From Enoplolaimus lenunculus (Eukaryota > Nematoda > Enoplea > Enoplida > Thoracostomopsidae), in contig JASANG010003656.1 of NCBI GenBank assembly GCA_030248215.1, forward strand, positions 248,001-312,000: a DNA stretch of 64,000 nt, read 5' to 3'. The position numbers and the translations under genes are program-made. Under the pieces are notes generated by a model. The model searched no databases. It saw nothing but the letters and a program-made list of their open reading frames with translations, and was not told where the DNA came from. Shown piece by piece: positions 37,161 through 50,105 of the stretch; position 1 is the first letter of the stretch; every line of letters begins with the position of its first letter.

Positions 37161-39354
37161 ATTATTATGAACTAACTTTCTCTAAATATTTACGCTCATA
37201 CCGGTACGTGCTGCATGGTCAAGCTTACATCTTTGCTGTGTATACTTCAAACAAACATTTTGAGGATATTAAACTTAATCATTAGTGCCTCATAAAATCA
37301 GAAACTGTAACTAAAACACACAACACCGCAAAAGTTGACAGCATTCGGGCTCATATGTAGAACATTTAATTTTTACATCAGGGCCACTATGATGACGCGA
37401 TTGCATCAAACGCAACTTTTTATACCGTGAGAACCCAACTAAAAATGGGTTACCGTAAATAAAACGTGAACTTTACAATCTTCCGATAACCGAAAAATAC
37501 ACCATACGAACGCAAGTATATAGCGACGATTTGTTGACATTTATAGTCTAACGCGATAAAAAACAGCATTTTTGCCAATTTTAAACTAAAAGTATAGTTT
37601 GTGTTGTGTAGACTGTGATGTTTAGTGGTTTCTTACCAGAAACTGCGCGTCAATATAGATTGCTGTGCTGCAGTTTATTGTAGTAGGCTCCAGCGATGGG
37701 GCGTATTAAATTTTTGGAGAGATCAGAAAGAAGAAGCAATGAGAATTTTAATAGAGTTCAAAAAATCGTTCTCACACTCGACATTATGGCTTTAGTTCGC
37801 AAATAAATTACATTATTTCAACTGTGGCGCAACGTTTTTTCACAAAAACACCCGCGCGTATACCAAATGCTTGCTGTTGAAAACTGAATGTGTTTACTCT
37901 TTACTACGAAAAAATATGACGTTGTTGCTGTTGTGCGGTATTTAATAATAAAACATGAACTTTAAACTATAGAAAAAATATACTCTGAGAGATAAATATA
38001 GTTTTTCATTTTTGACACGTGTTTGTGTAGTTTTAGGGCGTTGTTTTGTGGCCTAAAACAGTTGTTTTTGATGTGTAGGTGGCGTGGGAAATCTCCGCGA
38101 TTTTTCACATAGTTTTTACAAATACAGTAATAAATTTATAAATAGTTTGAAGTTGAGTCACTAGTATTGTAATTAATGTTGTATACATAAAGGTATCTTC
38201 CAAATCTAGCTTGTTTTGCAAGTTTTTCTGATGTGAGTCGCACAGAAAGTCTCGTAACGTTCTGGAATGTTTTTGTTTACAATCACTGACGGATGCTACG
38301 GGAAAACAAAATTGATCACTCCTTTACACATGCATTAGAACTGTATTTTTTATTGAGTCGTAGCACTAAAATTAGGGTTTGCGAAAAATTTAACAACATT
38401 CGACTCAATTCTGCAAACTGCTTCGAATGGTAAATAATAAGTCTTACTTTTTGACAAAAAAATTTTTTGGGGCCCAAGGAGAAGCCTAGGGAATTTAAAA
38501 ATGGAATTTTTCAAACATTCAAATTAAGGAATGAGATGACAAGGGGAGGCTATGAGAAGCTCACATTATCCAAAAATTTTCATAATCGAACACTCGTTGT
38601 GAAATATACGTCAATTAAAAGAACAAGTTCAGCAATATACCATAAGCTTTAATTGAAGAAACATTTAATGATCAAAATATTGGTCCATGACGCTGAGAGC
38701 CGTCCTGCTGTCCAGGGACAACAACAAGCAGGAGTGCAGCGTAGACAAAACAGCAATCGTATCAAGCCTGCTTATGATCGGTGAAAAAACTGTGGTGATT
38801 TAAATGATTCAATCTTAACATCGACCATTGTCAACATTTCAGATGTCAGCTAAAAGTTTTGGAATCGAAATGTAAATATGATTAAAATTGTTAAATTATA
38901 ATGATGTCTTAGCGTTTTCAGCTTTTTCTGCGATGGCAATTACTTGCCAGCTGGCTGTCCGGCCAATATGTTTTGCCAGTTGGCCGGTGCACAACACTGG
39001 CAAGGAGTCGTAAATAGAGCCGAAGACAAAATTTTTAGGTGTAGATAAGTCGGATACAGTATATATGTAACTAAAATTCTAAGCTCAAACGGGCCAAGTT
39101 AACACCTAAAACCCCCTGTCTACGCTCTTGTTTATTCTATATTAATAAATTTACTAAGCTACCGCCCCTAAACGCATGCGGTTTCAAGGGACTCTCAGCA
39201 GAACTGTGGGGCTACCGCCCTCAAGCTCCCGCGCTAAAAAGGACGGACAGTAAAAGTAACGGAAATGAATAGTGACCAAAAAACGAAAATGGATATTGAA
39301 GCATAAAAGTTTCAAAAATGTTTATTTTTCTGCCGACATAACTGATGCGTGTAT

Positions 39355-39670
39355 ATATTCACCGGTTTTTCATTTCATAGGAGTCCGTATCCCTAATAAG
39401 AGTCCGTAAGCGGATAGAGTCCATAAACCCTAATTAGAGTCCATAAATATCAATTAGCCGTTAATTTTAGCGCATAAATGACTCCAGGACCAAATAATTT
39501 GAGTTCAAAACTTTAAAACGTATAAATTTTGAAAGTACATTCATAATTATTACCTTGTATTATCGCACAAGCTAGTCACACAAGAGAAATATATGTTTAA
39601 TTCAACGGATAATTGCAGTACTGGCAGTAACGAAGGGCGGTGGAGCGTGGGTTAAAATAAATAATAGCCT
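39355..39670. mobile_element. Family F element fragment
   Basis: Shares AGGAGTCCGTATCCCTAATA, GACTCCAGGACCAAATAATT and GTGGGTTAAAATAAATAATA with the family F copies. Both outer ends are missing. Confidence 0.6.
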
Positions 39671-39899
39671 ATGCCTAAGCAAAGAAATGTAATCTATAAC
39701 CTAAACCTACTCTTTTATAGATCCACCGGACACCTGGACGCCCCTTAAAGTAACATGGGCCGAACTATATATGCAGGAACTTGGTTCAATATTTTAACTC
39801 AAGTTTGAATACAGAATTATAGTTAAAATGTTTTCCTTAATTTCAGCAAATTTCGATAATGTGCAATGTTAAAAAACGCGCTAAACGCAATTATTATGT

Positions 39900-40012
39900 A
39901 AAGCCATGAAAAGTTTAACCACTGAAATTGCCTGAACCTCCGGCAAAAATTTAACCAGAGCCGAAGTCAAAACTCGATTTTCTGCCGGAGCCGGACTTCC
40001 GGTTGTTTCCTG
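39900..40012. mobile_element. Family A right-end fragment
   Basis: ACTGAAATTGCCTGAACCTC, then GCCGGAGCCGGACTTCCGGT, ending TGTTTCCTG. The same order is seen in the complete element at 48993-49343. Confidence 0.55.
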
Positions 40013-41599
40013 ATATGTATCATTATAAAAATCAAAACTATTCCACACATAAATTTGAACTTGTAAAAAAATTCGAAGGTGTCAAGGGATCTCAAATTGC
40101 AACCAGAAGTAAAAAATGCAGCGGCCAGAGGACAATAAAGCTTGCCAGAAATCTCGCTTATTTGGAACTATTAATGTGAATCCTCTTATAAAATTTGATT
40201 GTTTTGTGCTTTTTAAGTTTGAGAAATTAACCTTAATTGCGCCTAACTTAAATATAGATCATTTGAGTCGAAATAACATGCACATTGTTAAAAAATATGC
40301 GAAAAAAAGCTAGTCAGCATATTTTATCGAAGGCGACTAAATACCGCCCGTTTGCCTTAGGCTGAAGGAAGTCTGACTTCTAGCTCCATTGGAACTTTTG
40401 CCAGAGGTTTCGACAATTTATGCATCGAAAATGTGCTAGATTTTCTGTTAGTCCCAGCCAGGCCTCCGATACGTTCTGTTTTGACAAATGTTTTCTTCAA
40501 CCTACTCGCACAAACTGGATCGAAGCATAGAATAATTTTAATATACAAAAATCATCAGAATACAATATTTCAAGTGACTGTCACAGCGTGAAACAGTAGA
40601 TTATAGAGCAAGATACCGCGATATCCAGTTTCTTACAACACAAGCCACTCGTTGAAGTTAGGATGGATCTGAGTGGAGGATCTACAAAGCAGAGTACAGC
40701 CAGAGGTCTACCATTGCTTCAATAGTAAATCAAGCTCCGGTTCCGGAAATTTTTGTACGGTTATAACATAGATGCTCTTAAATGAGTTAGTGAATTTGAG
40801 GCTATTTTGAAAGGTTAAATCATTGCATAATTATCAAAATTAAAGAACTGAACATTATTTTTACGTAATTTTATTTTACATCCTGCTTTCTCCGGGAAAA
40901 TTTGGTGACCTCCGGCTCCAGTTTTTTTCGCCGCCGGAAGTACACTTACACTTGTACAAAGGAAATGTGAAAGCGATTCTCTGGGACTCAAGTGAGTACA
41001 ATTAGCACGCTTACTTATAAGAAGAGACCACGCCATATAAGTGCTGTGCTAAACTTGGTTTTCGATCGTCAACATTTTACGTATCTTCTATTTATGTGGC
41101 ATAATTTGGAAATGCCACGCACAAATTTACGTATTTTGTTCAATGTGCACAAAAGACGTCTTAAAGTTTTACGCGCGGTTTTCACTTCTGGTATTTTGAT
41201 CAGTACCAGTTTTCATTAATTCTATTCCGTATACACCTTGAAGGATACAATTTTTGAACCAATAAAATATTTGTTTAGAGGAGGTTTGAAAAATCACTTG
41301 GGTCAAAATGTTTGCAATTTCCGCAAGAAACATCTAGTTTGTTTTTGTACACATGCTGAACGTTTGCTCTGCAATATTTTGGCGAACGAATAAATATAGT
41401 TGTGAACACATCAGTCCATGTATCTTAACAGTATTTTTTATTATACATACATCTTTCCACATAAAAATTGGTAACTTTTCAAAAGTTTTACAAAATAAAA
41501 TTATTAAAAGTTTTGTGTCATCACAATGCATATAATCAACTGCTGACAAAATTTAAGTGCCAAAATTGTACAAAAATAATTTAATACATGCTACAAAAT

Positions 41600-44500
41600 T
41601 TAATTCAACTCGGCACCAGACTTGGATAGCTTCTGTGCGGCATCGCTATCCAGAAACCACGTCACGTTACAGTGAGAACTGGATTTCACCATTGCGCCTG
41701 GAAGTACTAGTTCTTCATTGGAATCAGCTGGTCCCAAAATTTGCTAAAACACATCCAAGAATTCAATTGCGATCTACATTCCTATTTAAACTTTAATTTA
41801 CCAAAATTAACGACTGAACAATATGAATGCAAATTCTAAAAATTGCTAACACAATTGAAAAGTGTTTATTTTATATCTAGTATGTAATATAAACTCATAA
41901 ACCAAACATTAAAAATTTGAAATCGATAAATTTATTATAATGAATAACTTATAAGAATTTCACTCACTTTTACAACATCTGCTTTACTCTCTCCAGTAGT
42001 AATAAAGGCTACATTTTTAGCAGAATTAAGAACGGGCAAAGTCAGTGTTATTCTTTGCGGAGGAGGCTTAGGTGAGTCCAATATTGATACGACAGAACGT
42101 GTTGTCTTCTGAAAAGCAAGTGATTGCCAATGGGAGACAAAACGATGCAAAAATAGTTGAAACTTGAAAATCAATATGAAAGTGGTTACTGTATAAAACT
42201 ATTAAAAAGTGTACCACTGCGCTCGGTCTATTAAGTTTCAGAAATTGAAAGAATTCCCTAAGAAGTAGCTTTGACCTTTTTCTGTTGCTCTTAGCGATGG
42301 ATAAACAATCTTTCATCAAAATAAGATAATCAGGGTGCGACTGGATACCAAAAACGGACGGAGACGGAGCCGGATAATCTAATACCCCGCCGGAGCCGGA
42401 TAGTTTCGATTGTTTATTTAAACTCAAATTCCATTACCAGTCGTAGTGGGACTACATTTATTGAGCGAAGCTCGAACACACGTAAGCAATCAAGGTAATG
42501 TGCGAATTAGTTATTAGCTAACTATTCATTTATCGGTTTCGGAGGTTTGTAACCGATTTCCTCAGATTCCACGCACCCAAAAACCCTTCAGCCACCCTAA
42601 TAATTAATGGAATAATTTAAAAAGTCCTAATTTTGTCTGGTCAATTAAGCAAATATGCAAATTAGCTATTAGCTAACTATTCAATTTTCGGTTTTGGAGG
42701 TTTGTAAACAATTTATTCAAATTCCTCGCACCTAAAAACCTTTTATGCTGAAATTATATTGCTTTTAACCTTAATAATTAGTGAAATTTTGCAAAAAGTC
42801 CTAATTTAGGCTTACAAACTATGCTAAAATGCAAATTATCTATTAGCTAACTGCTCAATTATCCGTTTTGGAGATTTGTAAACAGTCAAAGCAGATTCCT
42901 CGCACCCAAAAACCCTTTAATGCTAAAATTAGATTGCTTCTAAAAGTCCTAATTTAGGCTTAATCAATTATGCAAACTAACCTGTAGCTAATAAACGGCT
43001 TAAATTTTCAAACCCTAATGCGAGGTTAACACCCCAGGATAATTGGCTTTCAAACAAAAAAAAGTTTATCAAAATCGGTTCAGCCGTTCCTGAGATTCTT
43101 TTCGGACGGACAGACGGACGGACGGACATACACCTTTCGACCCCCAAGTACAAAACATAAAACGCTTCACTCAATAAGTTTATAGTTTGTATTCTGGTTT
43201 ATTAAATCATATTACTGTCTGAATTACTGATTGAGCTCATTAATTATGGGTTTTTTCGTAAATTAATAGCCTATTCTCAAAAATTAGGACAAACACATAC
43301 ATATTTTAATTATATATTTCCACAAATAACTGAAATTCAAGCAAAAAAAGTAAAATAAAGTATCTGAGTAGCATTCAGATATCAGAACGTAACTCACAAT
43401 TCTTCCTTCCGTGGCTATAATAAAAGTGTTTTCGAGACAAAGCTTAACACTTTAACAATCAACCTATTCTATTATTCTGTTTATGTAACGTTGCGTTCAG
43501 TTGCAATATTTGTTTGACCCGTCTTATTTTACGATCGGGCATCTAGTTTTGGTAAGATACTATAAAATAGAGGTGTATGTAGCTTAGGATTTAAGGCTAT
43601 TGTTTCGCTTAAGCTTAGTTTTGACTTATCTTCACGTTAACTGCAACGTAAAGTACAAAGTGGCCGGCATGCAACCAGAGGCCTTGCCAGAATTTTGGAA
43701 TGGGAGCTACGTTCCGAGAAAAAATTTCGAATGGGAAGCTACACGTGTTCTCAACAGAACTTATCGCCTTAAGATTGAAGCAAATATAAAATTGGTTTGC
43801 ACAGTGAATGTAGTTTCAGTTACTTGACTTCTAACTAATAGATATGCATGCAGAGTTCTAATAGATATGCATGCAGATAATCAATAAAATTGATAACTTG
43901 GCAGCTCACTTATTACGGCATATACCTTTTTAGACCTCCTATTCTTGTCGTTACCACCCTGGTATTTAATATACGTACCTTATTCAAAACTTTAAAATAG
44001 TTTACATAACACAATTATGACACAATACAGATATAAACGTAAGTCAATTTAAGTCAATTAGTTTCATTTTATCAAATTTTTAAACAAATATCCGGCAAGA
44101 AAAAATACCGGAGCCGGATGCCGATTTTTTGCCGGAGCCGGATATCCGGTCGCACCCTGCAGATAATGCACTAAAAGGTAAAAATTTAAAACATACAGCA
44201 AGTACAGGATGACCAGGAAACAAAGAACACGTGTGTCCATCAGGACCGAGACCCAAGAACACTACATCACAGACAAAGTGGCCTTCTGAAGTAGTTGGAA
44301 TTCCGATTGCAGACAGCTTTGATTCATAGTTGGAAGCACAGTCTGCCGCTTAAACAAATTTCCAAACTGATATCGATTACTCAATTAACCACAGCTTTGA
44401 ATCGGTTTTATGATATTGCGAAAAACTGATACAATGACGCCAATGGAAAATCCACACTAGATAAGGAAAAAGCAGTAGCCGTTACATACCTTGTGTTAAT

Positions 44501-45511
44501 TTTACACTGCATCTCATCTCGACAGACACTTATGATTTCCATGTTTGCTACTAATGTTACGTAGTTTGTTGGCAACAGCTAAATATAAAGCATTAAAGCA
44601 AAATCAACTATTAATATTTTTGAGAACTTGAATTTGCTTGGATTCCTTTCTAAAAAATTTTGAAATGTCAAGCTACAATTCTAACCAACTAACCACATAA
44701 GTCAGGATTAATTGGAACAAATCGATCAATTGGAATATTGTATTCACGAATCAAATGCTTGCTTAAACAATTACACAAAACTTTGGCGATAATATTCGGA
44801 GGATAACGCGTGCTACCCCGTAATGTTCACTCAAAGATTTGGCTAAGTATATATACTATTAGTCATTACGACAGGATCGGGTTAATAAATGCATATAATT
44901 TTTTGCCTACGCACTTACAACTGAATCAGAAAGTAGAAACGAAGTCGAAAACATAAATTTCAAACCCATAAAGCACATATAGACATGTAAATATATATAC
45001 GTAATCGTGAACTTACATATACAGTCCATGAGTAGAATCGGGATGCGAAAACGGCACTACTCTCTCGTCACAGTAAATGAAACAAATACTAGACCAGTCA
45101 ATTTTGAACTTCGTTTGTATCACAGCTGCAATGATTGCTGCCATACTTCCGCCTACAAAATTGTTCGGCTTGTAAAATGTTACATACGCAAGCGATGTTG
45201 GACTTCTTCTGTGACAAAACAGTTTATAAAAACAGATAAAACATAATCCCAAAATTACTATGCCTATAGTATTATCCTGTTCCCACTAGCGTTACCGAAA
45301 AATGCTTTCCTCTTTCCAAAACTGCAAACGATTATACATTACAGTAATACCTGAAAAACCGAAAACCAAAGTTACCTGACAAACCGATGATCAATGGATA
45401 GCCTCTTTCTTCAGCTAACTTGCAGTTTTGCTGTATATTTGCATCCCAGTATTGTGATATTTTCCGTATAAGAGACGATTTATCAGCAGCGATACAAATC
45501 TTCGGACTCAT
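41600..45511 (-). CDS. PGLS: 6-phosphogluconolactonase
   Basis: Six exons on the minus strand: 45511-45376, 45152-45017, 44761-44694, 44348-44197, 42108-41968 and 41743-41600 (stop included). All junctions are GT/AG with matching phase. The product is 258 residues, exactly the human PGLS length. The enzyme hydrolyses 6-phosphoglucono-delta-lactone to 6-phosphogluconate, the second step of the oxidative pentose phosphate pathway, in the cytosol. Family motifs in order: LIIGLSGGS (spanning exons 1-2), [44 protein letters not shown], and [19 protein letters not shown] then [13 protein letters not shown]; the C-terminus has [13 protein letters not shown]. These carry the phosphate-binding and catalytic (GPDGH) residues, so the enzyme looks functional. 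The start [11 protein letters not shown] is the first ATG in the exon. Intron 4 (2.1 kb) is almost entirely a hAT-like element, and another hAT-like MITE lies 40 bp upstream of the start. Confidence 0.96.
42331..44159. mobile_element. 1.83 kb family A hAT-like element in PGLS intron 4
   Basis: Left terminus CAGGGTGCGACTGGATACC; right terminus GGATATCCGGTCGCACCCTG. The flanks AAGATAAT and CAGATAAT match at 7 of 8. It is the longest family A copy here, but I see no transposase frame. Much of the interior is other repeats (42459-43178). Confidence 0.8.
42459..43178. mobile_element. Nested repeat with TTATTGAGYGAAGC ends and internal tandem array
   Basis: The left end TTATTGAGCGAAGC and right end GCTTCACTCAATAA are inverted with one mismatch. 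Inside are three diverged tandem units (about 42503-42654, 42655-42831 and 42832-42990) built on TTAGCTAACT, GGTTTGTAAAC and CGCACCCAAAAACC. A GGAC-rich microsatellite lies near 43096-43120. The element sits inside the family A element. Confidence 0.6.
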
Positions 45512-45550
45512 AGTAACCTTAAAAATAAGTCTCAAAGGTTAACCACTGAT

Positions 45551-46360
45551 CAGGTATGGGCGGTCTCGGCCAAAAGTGAGCGAGACCGAGACCTTACCTA
45601 CCGAGACTGAGACCCAACCTACGAGACCGAGACTTTTGGTCTCGGTCTCGGCCAATTTTTAACCGTTACCGAAAATAAAAATAAGATTTTTTAACAGAAC
45701 TTTTTAATAGTTTTATCTGCTTTGAATCGCCGCTTCACACAGTTTAACTAATAAATCGCTGCCAAAATTTATTTTTTTACTTTATTTTTCACTTGGCTGC
45801 TGTAGCCATACCTTCCGAACCGCTCGGGACCAATCACATTGTCTCAAATACCCTCGGTACAATCGCTAATTCAGAGCTATAGTGTTGTTTTTGCTCCCGG
45901 GTAAACCAAACAGACTGGAAAATTTTTTTAACATTGCGTGACGTTATAAATGCGGATGATCCATAATTTTTTAAACGACGTCTCAAATGTTTTAAACGCG
46001 ATAATGCAACTATTTGTGCTTTGTCACAATAAGATCCACGTGTTTTTGTTTCTTTTCAAAAATAGAATTTTGGGTAACCGAAGAGGTCATTTTATTTCTC
46101 ATTGCATTACCAGGTACTGGTGCTCCGCAATCGTTCGCTGTCGGTGTTGATAGGCGAAATCCGCAAGTACTTCAGGGCCAAACCTGCAATCTGAGGAAAA
46201 CTTTTGTGGTTGCTTATCGCGTTTTCACCTCTTTGGTCTCAGTTTACAAACCACCGAGACTGAAAAAAGCGAGACCAAACCACCGAGACTAAAAAAGCGA
46301 GACCAAGACCAAGACCAGCCAAATTCCGAGACTTGCGGAAACCGAGACCGCCCATCCCTG
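45551..46360. mobile_element. Family B hAT-like element with perfect 8-bp TSD
   Basis: Left terminus CAGGTATGGGCGGTCTCGG; right terminus CCGAGACCGCCCATCCCTG. Identical flanks CCACTGAT at 45543-45550 and 46361-46368. The subterminal regions are arrays of CGAGAC/GTCTCGG. The interior includes the block AGCGAACGATTGCGGAGCAC (opposite strand), shared with 53079-53530. No transposase is visible in 810 bp. Confidence 0.92.
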
Positions 46361-46928
46361 CCACTGATGCAATTCTACTTTAAAACACGGCACTGTTGAA
46401 ACAACATGGTTTGCGTTGCACGATCCAGCTCAAGATTTCATTATATATACGTTATGTCATGGATGGCTTAGGCTTTGGTTTACGCTACAGCTTTAGGCAT
46501 GGGCTTGGAACATTTATATATACAAAAGTAAAATTGCACAACACAGGCAAAGTGAATGAGCTTTTACATAGTTGATCACTAAGTATTGTTTTCATTAATA
46601 GTTTCACTGACGGTTCCGAGACTAAAAGTCTCGGTCTCGCTTTTTGACCGATAACGCCCATCCCTTCCAGCCTGCCCTCCTGCATTCCAATCGAGCATGC
46701 TGCTAAGGCCAACCAGTACATCATATGGTTGATTGCAATAATTTCTTATTCTGGTATATGTGCCTGTGTATGGTTACGTATCGTTACATTCAATGTGCGA
46801 CCACATACGGATCCAGTTTAATATCCGGTAAAATCTGATGTTCGTATTCCGTTGCGGTATCCGGAATAAACCAGCCCGATATATATCCGATATTTACCGT
46901 GGTGATCCCAAATTTCTGGGCAAGTCAA

Positions 46929-47346
46929 CTGGGATGGGAGTCTCGGTCTTGGTCTCAACAAGTCTCGGTTTTCTGCAGGTCTCGGTCTTATTTTTTGTCT
47001 CAGTGGTTTGGAACCGAGACCAGAAGCCGAGGATTCAGTAAATGTATGACTGTATTATTGCACTACCTAAGTGATGGCTGAAAAGAATTTTTTTGTGAAA
47101 TTATGAAATTCACAGTTACTTATGCAATAATTACGAGCAGATATTGTGAAAAAAACAGAAAGAAGAATTAAAAACAAAAAGCTATAAAAACATGAAAACC
47201 TATGAAAAATGAATTATAAACAATTTATTTTGAAAATTTGAATAATCTTCGGTGATGACCAAAAATTGACCGAGACTTTTTTGGCCGGTCTCGGTAATCA
47301 CGCTTCGGTCTCGGTCTAGGTTTTTAACCGAGACTCTTTATGCCTG
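46929..47346. mobile_element. Family B hAT-like MITE with perfect 8-bp TSD
   Basis: Left terminus CTGGGATGGGAGTCTCGG; right terminus CCGAGACTCTTTATGCCTG. Identical flanks CAAGTCAA at 46921-46928 and 47347-47354. 418 bp, no coding capacity. Confidence 0.9.
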
Positions 47347-47384
47347 CAAGTCAAGAACTTCAAGTTTTGAATTCAGTAAGTATT

Positions 47385-47761
47385 AACGGATGGGCGGTCT
47401 CGGTTGAAAACCGAGACCTGACTACCGAAACAGGACATGAAAAGTCTATGTCTCTGTCAATTTTTGGTCATCACCGGAACAATTAAAATTTTCAAATAAT
47501 TATTTTTTAACGCAGTTGTTTGTGCTTTTCATAGAGTTGTGTTTTTCAGAATATCTTCTCATAATTATTTCACAACTACGAAAATTCATGTATTCACAAC
47601 GACATTACATTTATCAGGCATCACTTACACAGCAAAACAGTCATACATTCGCTGAATCCTCGACTTCTGGTTTCGATTATAAACCACTGAGACTTAAAAA
47701 CCCGAGGCAGAGACCTTCCGTCAAATACCGAGACTTGCATAGACCGATACTACCATCCCTG
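47385..47761. mobile_element. Family B hAT-like MITE
   Basis: The left end is near GGATGGGCGGTCTCGG and the right end is TACCATCCCTG. It shares TTTTTGGTCATCACCG and AAACCACTGAGACT with the other family B copies. Its target duplication is not clear. Confidence 0.65.
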
Positions 47762-48113
47762 GTATGCATACGCATATTTCAAACAATGTATAAGTTTCGA
47801 TGTTGTTGAAAGTTTTTAAATTGTCGATATATGCGAACGTTACCTAATAAAAATTCGACAATAATAGGAATTATTAGTTAGCAAAACTAACGTGTTATCC
47901 TTTGTGCAAAAAGCTTTGGGAACCCTGTTGTTTCATTTTTGTTCTTTCAGATAAGGCCACACACGCACGTGACAACTATTCATGTTTGGTTCTTGCGAAT
48001 GTCCAGTTTCGTTGTGTGGTAAAAAGTACAAGCCCTGACGTTCAACCTAAGTCTGTTTCATAAATTTTTAGTTTTTAAACTGTTTAATAATTGTTTTCAT
48101 GGAAAATCTCCAC

Positions 48114-48284
48114 TCATTTGGACGAGAAATGGAAAATATTGTAGGCAAAGCCTGTCCATAGAAATGAGCCTATGTTAACTGTAAGTTTAAAATCAACCAA
48201 TTTCACGTAAATTTCTGATACAGGAGAACTGTTGCGTGCTAAAATTTTATAATCTTTGGATACACCAAATTGTAGCACAACCTT
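48114..48284 (-). CDS. Possible terminal exon of an unidentified gene
   Basis: The minus strand has a good acceptor (TTTGACGTTTCAG/AAGG) followed by 56 open codons and a stop, starting KVVLQFGVSKDYKILARN and including VSEIYVKLVDFKL. The amino-acid mix looks coding, but I recognise no family and find no partner exon. It could be a chance open frame. Confidence 0.2.
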   Translation of the reverse strand, partial: KVVLQFGVSKDYKILARNSSPVSEIYVKLVDFKLTVNIGSFLWTGFAYNIFHFSSK

Positions 48285-48992
48285 CTGAAACGTCAAATTT
48301 GAACCGCAAACTAGCTAAAACATTTTCGTAATGAATAGTAATATGACTATATTGTTTCTTTGGTAATTGCTTGGCAATTGGTATATTGGTTTTGGCATGC
48401 CCACTGTTTATTTTGCTGCAAATTTGCTCTGAGCCACTGGAGCCTTCACTTAGGTCTACATTGTAATCAAAATTGACTTAACGTCAAAGGTCGGTGTTCA
48501 ACAATGTTTAAGCAATTTACACTGTCTGGGATGTGTGTCAATGTTGGCCGAGAACGAGTTTGTCTGGTTGGTTGTAGACTTTTTGCGAATAAAACTGCGA
48601 AACTTGTGATCTAAGGACAAACTATCGCCAGTTTTTCGTGCTCAAGATTGTTTGAATTTCGATGCATCCGCAATTTTTTTCTTTAATACTTTAGAAAATC
48701 CGGTGAAGAAAAATAAATTAAACATCTTGGAAAATTGCATACTTCAATATTCGTTTTCCGTTTCGGCATTTCCGTTACCATTGTTTTGATAACTATCCGT
48801 TCCCGTTATTTTTACTGTCCGTTGTACACTGTGGCGCTGATTTTGTCCATAGGTCGTCGAATGATATGTGAGTATAGCTCACGGTAGCTTCAAAGATTAG
48901 GTTTATAATGCACATTTTTATGTTAATTGCTGGGCTGCAGAAACATGTTCTAAGAAGGATTTCCATTCAATATTATGGTATTAACTGTCTTC

Positions 48993-49343
48993 CAGGGTGC
49001 AACCGGAGGTGAAAAATACCGAAGCTGGAGCCGTATAGGTCAACGAAACTGGCCAGAGCCGGAGCAGGAGGTGAGACGAAATTAGGTAGTAAAAATTTTA
49101 TTTTAGCCAATATCTGGAATATGTTGCTAAAGTTGTTTGGTTTTATGCTAATGTTCTGCAAAATTCTGGAAGTTCTTTCCTGCATTGTTACAAAAGTAAA
49201 CGAAACGCGATACTGATAAATTTGACAAAATTATTCAAAATTTTACTACCGAATTGCCGTAACCTCCGGGAACAATTTACAGGAGCCGAAGGGCGATTTT
49301 CTGCCGGGACCGCAGCCGGAGGCAAATCTCCAGTTCTACCCTG
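48993..49343. mobile_element. Family A hAT-like MITE with perfect 8-bp TSD
   Basis: Left terminus CAGGGTGCAACCGGAGGTG; right terminus CTCCAGTTCTACCCTG. Identical flanks CTGTCTTC at 48985-48992 and 49344-49351. This is the cleanest family A copy (351 bp) and a good reference for fragments at 13980 and 39900. Confidence 0.93.
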
Positions 49344-50105
49344 CTGTCTTCATATCGTTTGCGTTTTGTAAAATTCTTAAAGGTACCGTGGGCTGATACA
49401 ATCTGTTAATGGCTTTGCCATATAATATATAATATATACCTAAAGTACCATAGTGTTGTACCGAAGAATACGAATTACATCAATTCTGGTTAGAGGTGCA
49501 AGAATTGTTAGCCAATATATAGTTAGGTACTTACCATGCTGAAAAATGCAAACCTATGTCCAAGAGCGCAGCCAGTCACTCCTTTCTGAAGGCGAGTCTG
49601 GTTTTTCGAGAAAATCAGATCACAGTGATTCAATATTGATGGCAATATTTGTACGGTTTGGCTGAGAAATTGGGTTTGGAAATTACAAATTGCTATGTTT
49701 TATCTTTTTAGTTAATTATAAGTATATAGGCGAAATGCGGAATATGGGAAAAATGAAAAATTCAAACATTTAGGCTTCCCCAGTTTTATGAGGAAAATCT
49801 GAGCCGAGGAGTTTCTGTTTGGAGAACTGAAAATTTGGAAAATTCCAACGCCTAAATTTAAAGGCCTTTTTTCTATAAGTTAGGTATAAAATTTGAGGCG
49901 TGGGTTTTGTCCCTAAGACACTAATAGTGGCGAATTAAAAGGGTAGGCTTTCCCCGGTTTTGGGTTTTGTTTGGAACATGAGAAACATGAAAAATTTAAA
50001 CGTCTATATGAGAAAAATTTTAAGTAAAATTTGAGTTGTAGGCTTCCCTTCTCAGACCTTTAGCTTGTACCTCTGTAGATCTTGTCTTAGAGTATAATTT
50101 GGGGG

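Larger units (their letters stand above)
26109..41599. other. 15.5 kb between CBFB and PGLS without a recognised gene
   Basis: I find transposons and repeats but no supported exon. They are family F copies (29720-30170, 31330-31675, 39355-39670), a fold-back element (34089-35155), a SINE head (36371-36440), a GC-rich palindromic repeat (36688-36930), a family D MITE (36966-37160), and family A fragments (39900-40012; 40720-40950). Single-ended family C pieces lie near 29196, and a GTAGCCAAGG-type end near 27672. The segment 30610-30830 (minus) has a protein-like frame (ARPPDIEPITIVQEFEDV) but no convincing splice context. The CBFB promoter should lie right of 26108; I see no clear motif. Confidence 0.55.

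Noticed and set aside
36968-37285. 105-codon plus-strand frame
   Set aside because: Its first two thirds is the family D MITE at 36966-37160.
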